In this document: positions 18,493 to 21,873 of the stretch, in pieces
How positions within the stretch are numbered: the stretch's first letter is position 1
Layout of the letters: the number at the start of each line of letters is the position of its first letter
Source of the DNA: Hypsibius dujardini
Taxonomy: Eukaryota; Tardigrada; Eutardigrada; Parachela; Hypsibiidae
Length of the DNA stretch: 21,873 nucleotides
Direction: 5' to 3'
NCBI GenBank assembly: GCA_001579985.1
Contig: LRSR01012880.1
Location: forward strand, 1 to 21,873
Program-made: the position numbers and the translations under genes
Notes under the pieces: generated by a model
What the model was told of the DNA's origin: nothing
What the model saw: the letters and a program-made list of their open reading frames with translations, nothing else
The model's database searches: none

Positions 18493-18999
18493 CCCAGCGC
18501 CAAATTGCTGTCAGATCTGGCCCAGATCTGGTGAAATCCCAAATACGATTTCACGAGATCTGACGAAATTAACATATCATTCTTGGCAAGAGTGCTGGGT
18601 GAGAAATCCGGCAGTTCTCGCCAGAAAGCTCTTAAAAGTCTCTGACGAGATCTCTGCCAGATCTCACTAGAATGGCCAGCTACAATTTCACCACAGAAAT
18701 ATCTGGTGCATTTCTGGCAAGGAAGTTCTCGTGTAATTCTGGCCGGAAATTTTGGTGTAATTCTACCAGAAAATCCTCTTGTAATTCTGCTCAAAATTCA
18801 GCCGAGATTTTTCTCGCAGGAGTCTCGTGTGATTCTCACCGAATTCTCACCTGCTTCTGGCCAGAAAGTCCGAACAAATCTGGTGAGAAGCTTTCTCATC
18901 GATTCTTGCCCGATCTGGGGGTATTCTGGGCCAGTTCTGGGCCAGATCTCATGAGAACATGCTTTCTCACGTAGTCTGGTCAGAAAGTTTGGCGCTGGG
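18493..18999. mobile_element. Inverted-repeat element filled with TCTGG-type motifs (507 bp)
   Basis: CCCAGCGCCAAA at 18493-18504 is repeated inverted at 18988-18999. The interior is a dense, irregular series of TCTGG(T/C)GAGAA, TTCTGGCCAGAA-like and GAGATCTGGC words on both strands, many of them self-complementary. Open frames of 82-107 codons on both strands are a by-product of this repetitiveness. No transposase is present. Confidence 0.7.
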
Positions 19000-19256
19000 G
19001 ATTTTCTCTCCCGATTGATGTGGGTTTTTAATCACAAAAACCTACCATGTATCATGATTTCACATTGGGATCTCGGGCTGGAAATCACATTTGCGATTTC
19101 AGCAAAAAATATGGAAGAAAAAGACTTCCCGGCTATGGCCAGGGGCTTGATCGTTTCAATCAAATTGATTTCCAGCCCGAAACCCCAATGTAAAATCATG
19201 ACATATAGACAGGTAATTGTGGAAAAAAAACCCTACACCGATCGGGAGGGAAAATC
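19000..19256. repeat. Fold-back repeat abutting the TCTGG element
   Basis: Positions about 19000-19095 and 19160-19256 are inverted copies sharing GATTTTC, TCCCGAT, CATGATTT, ACATTGGG and CGGGCTGGAAATCA. The central 65 bp forms the loop. Its left end begins at the base after the TIR of the preceding element. Confidence 0.8.
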
Positions 19257-19355
19257 TCTGTTCTTGCCCTCTTTTAAAACTTTATAAGCGTTATTTCTCA
19301 CAAAAATGACGGCAAGTTTATTGTGACAGACGGATAGATTGTCAGACAGAAAGGA

Positions 19356-19356
<1 letters not shown>

Positions 19357-19411
<55 letters not shown>
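19357..19411. repeat. (GACA)n microsatellite
   Basis: About 13-14 uninterrupted GACA units. A degenerate CAGACAGAAAGGAAGA run precedes it. Open frames reading RQTD or SVCL repeats across it are artefacts. Confidence 0.97.
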
Positions 19412-19412
<1 letters not shown>

Positions 19413-19601
19413 CGAAGTAGATTTGGGTGCACTTTCTCTTTTTGGTTGCGTTGATGCGCCAGCCTACAAGAAAGTTTGGTCAGCTCCGCGCATGCTTCAA
19501 ACGCTTGACAGCCCAACCGAGACCAGCAACGAAGTTGTGGACACTAGTTATCAGTTATACCAGCTGACGCTTCCGGATAAAATATGAAGTCTTAGTTTTA
19601 C

Positions 19602-19664
19602 GTGCATATCCAAAGAGAGCCCGTTTAAAGGCTATTGCCTTTGAACGGACTCTCTTACGCGCAC
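19602..19664. other. Short strong hairpin, pre-miRNA-sized
   Basis: AGAGAGCCCGTTTAAAGGC (19614-19632) pairs across a four-base TATT loop with 19637-19655. Of 19 positions, 17 are Watson-Crick pairs, one can be a G-U wobble and one is a mismatch. Pairing resumes at GTGC/GCAC on the outside. The size suits a small structured RNA or a cruciform, but no expression evidence exists. Confidence 0.5.
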
Positions 19665-20081
19665 ATTTGTGATTTGTGATTTATACTGCACAATTCACCT
19701 ATGACCCTTAGTCCATTTCAGATTTCTTCACAAAGCCGTGAGGGGTGGTGATACAAGCTAGTATTGTCAAGAACCTCTGATTGTCAGAAGACTTTTGATC
19801 CTGTCCACCTAGATACATGTATATGGACCAAAATATCAGACAAGCGGCCTATACATACCGTATAAAGTATATTATCGACTGACGGAATCTCTATCGGTAT
19901 GGGTGTAAGTCTTTTGGACCGATTATGCCATATATTTTGTCCGACTAATACAATACTGTTACAGCATTGCCCATCAAAACGGTTAGACAGGGTAAAAGGA
20001 AGTGTTGAGGACCGACCTATATCGTTAGTCGCGCCTTTTTAGTTAAGCTTATGTCCCACAAACTTCGCTCTATTAAGAGTC
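19665..20081. other. Intergenic spacer before the CUB gene
   Basis: No gene is recognised. A weak imperfect inverted repeat spans about 19825-19970. No clear TATA box precedes the CUB gene. An ATG at 20051 opens an out-of-frame reading that overlaps the CUB start and would act as an upstream ORF if transcribed. Confidence 0.4.
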
Positions 20082-21839
20082 ATGCATGCCGTTCTAGCCC
20101 CGGTCCTCTTGTTGATTGTGGCCTTGATTTCTACAATCTGCGGGCAATGTGAGCCCTCCAACCTGTTGATTGGGAACGCGACTGCGGGTGTATTTCTCCA
20201 CACCGCTTCCGGCACCATTAGCGTGATCAATCCGTCCTTTCGTACGTGCAGATGGACCATTACAGTCGCACAGGGCAAGGTACGTGAGAAAAAGGAGAAG
20301 AGCAGATACTTTTTGGACCATATGGCTTTACATACAATGCTCCTTCTCTCGAGCTACTGTATTCACGCAATCAATCTATATTACTTGAGTAAAGAATTTC
20401 TTTTTTGCCTAAAAAGACCAATCAATCCTGCATTGATAAAGTTTTATACTTTTTATTTGTACGGTAGTCTATTTTGTGACAAATTTTGTGTGGATTTTCT
20501 ACCGGTATACAGTAGAATAACATCTACAGTACATTATTCGGCTGTTCTATTGCAATTCAACCGCTTTATAGGGAGTTAATTTTCATTCAGATGTGCGGCT
20601 TTTTAAACTCGGCAAATGACGTCATTCGTTTTGGTCGCTCTCTGAGGACAACTTCGGAAAAAAATCAGAATTTTTGGCTCAGGCGGATCGTGGCTGTGGT
20701 GATTTGATGCCGTTTTTCAGTTTATTTTCAGTGTGTGCAGTAAGAGAATAGTACGGATAATCCAAATAATTACGGGTCACTCGGAGGGTGACACAGCCTG
20801 TATACTACTGGCGTAGTATATATGGGCTTTTTTCTGTTTTTTTGCATTGGTGTCTAAAGGGCATTTTCGTTATCCTAACGGAACTCAATTCGCCGCCGTT
20901 GAGAACGTACTTTCCTTTTTTGAGTTTGGTACAGGGTAGACAGGAGTGTACGTACGGCTTACGTACAGTTTTATTGCTTAGGGGTCATGCAAGTATGACG
21001 TAAGCATAAAAACACCGTTTTTAGCTACCTACCCTATTTGTAAGCATCAAAAGGTAATCAAACGGGTTCTTCATATATTACGTAACATATAGACAGGCAG
21101 AGGGGCAGAGGGGCAAAGAGGCAAAAGGGCAAAGGCCCAAAGGAGCAGAGAGACAGAGGAGCAGAGGGGCAGTGGGGCATTGGGGCCGAGCGGCAGAGGG
21201 AACAGACAGACAGACAAAATAATTATGACAATTCCCAAGGGTTGGGAATATCACTCTCCAAATAGAAGTTCTTGAGAGTAACCTTTGTGATCCTTCCCAA
21301 AACAGAGATTTTTCGAGGTCTTAATCGCCCTGTGTCTGTCTTGGTTCAGTTATTCCAACATCGTTCAACATTCCAACATTCATCCAATTATCACGGGCTT
21401 CTCGAAAAGCTTGAAACGAGCGCGGGGATCCTCTTAATTAACTCTGTTACACTGCTGATACAAACACGGATCTTTTTTGGTCCTCCTCTGCAGCGAATTC
21501 GATTCAGCTTTCCCGGCAGGTTCCACATTATGGAGCCGGAATACCCATCGAGATCTTGCAATCAAAGCGGCTTCTATATGACCATCTACCACGAAAGCAG
21601 GGCCGTCAAATATCGGACGAAGAAGGGAATCTGCTCGCTTACAAGACTTCAAGATAGTAAATCCCCTGGCGGACCGTACTGCGGTAAGAAGGCACCTGCA
21701 GCGTTCGTGTCAAGCGGGAACAAAGTCATTGTGGAGTATTGCCTGCGTGATACAAATGAGCGAACAGGCTTTGACCTCGCTTACGAGACAACCGATTTGG
21801 CTGCCGGTGTGATTACCACCCCACAGCCCCCGAAGGAAG
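20082..21839 (+). CDS. Secreted CUB-domain protein, first two exons (3' partial)
   Basis: Exon 1 is 20082-20279, with ATG 20082 and donor AAG|GTACGT. Exon 2 is 21494-21839, with acceptor TCTGCAG and donor GAAG|GTAAAT. They join in phase 0, and the second donor is phase 1, so the gene continues past the window. Residues 1-21 are a signal peptide (PVLLLIVALISTICG). The CUB pattern follows: ASGTISVINPSF, CRWTITVAQGK, then RIRFSF in exon 2, YCG..APAAFVSSGNKVIVEY and TGFDLAYET. CUB domains are extracellular beta-sandwiches for protein or carbohydrate binding. Extra Cys in exon 2 (NQSG, GIC, EYC regions) exceed the usual four. A Thr/Pro-rich linker (ITTPQPPKE) starts at the exon end, implying further domains downstream. 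Confidence 0.82.
20280..21493 (+). other. Intron 1 of the CUB gene (1214 bp)
   Basis: It is AT-rich with small palindromes around 20785-20815 (GGGTCACTC..GAGGGTGACAC; GTATACTAC..GTAGTATAT) and 20948-21003 (CTTACGTACA...TGACGTAAG). A purine-rich minisatellite lies at its 3' half. Confidence 0.7.
21091..21216. repeat. Purine-rich minisatellite in CUB intron
   Basis: An irregular array of GGGGCAGA, GGGCAAA and GGAGCAGA units of about 8-9 bp ends in three GACA units. It is strongly purine-biased on the + strand. Confidence 0.85.
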
Positions 21840-21873
21840 GTAAATCACCGAAACGACAAGATCGTTTCTTTCT

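Noticed and set aside
18471-18974. Open frames of 82-107 codons on both strands
   Set aside because: They follow the TCTGG repeat words of a non-coding element and have no protein-like composition.
19298-19587. Open frames with RQTD or SVCL repeats
   Set aside because: They translate the (GACA)n microsatellite.
1-21873. tRNA or rRNA genes, CRISPR arrays, bacterial operons
   Set aside because: I saw no A/B-box pair with cloverleaf, no rRNA core sequence and no spaced direct repeats; the window is eukaryotic in character.

Overview
The window reads as nuclear DNA of an invertebrate animal. Several genes are split by GT-AG introns, some only 61-90 bp long. The modules are animal extracellular types (thyroglobulin type-1, cholinesterase-fold esterase, CUB), and intergenic DNA is full of inverted repeats and short microsatellites. 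A tardigrade or similar small ecdysozoan would fit, but nothing here proves the species.

Layout, left to right. 1-696 holds no clear exon but contains a 338-bp fold-back repeat. 697-1791 holds the last two exons of a secreted or extracellular gene with variant thyroglobulin type-1 modules; a decayed copy of its 3' end lies at 2707-2895. 2923-3367 is two abutting miniature inverted-repeat elements. About 3586-9600 is an intron-poor block that starts with the C-terminal domain of a retroelement integrase. It continues with broken and intact ORFs of unknown family: a disrupted ORF series at 3911-5382, a 412-aa Cys/His-rich ORF, two overlapping frames, a 72-aa ORF and a 250-aa two-pass membrane glycoprotein. 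It ends near a retroposon-like 3' tail with (AATC)n. A 973-bp fold-back element sits inside this block, with a second miniature element nested in its loop. 9600-12100 is AT-rich intergenic DNA with one Tc1/mariner-like miniature element and a GA-rich microsatellite.

12206-13582 is an intact, intronless UDP-glycosyltransferase of the plant type with an exact 44-residue PSPG box. 14257-18107 is a complete nine-exon, 720-aa secreted carboxylesterase-like gene with altered catalytic signatures, its own TATA box and a poly(A) signal. 18493-19256 holds two abutting inverted-repeat elements. 20082-21839 is the start of a CUB-domain gene that runs off the right edge.

The ordinary genes do not form an operon or obvious pathway. 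The UGT (conjugation of small molecules) and the esterase-like protein are neighbours on one strand and both belong to families used in xenobiotic handling, but a functional link is only inference. The most unusual stretch is the 3.6-9.6 kb block. It looks like a decaying retroelement or virus-like insertion carrying proteins I cannot assign to a known family.
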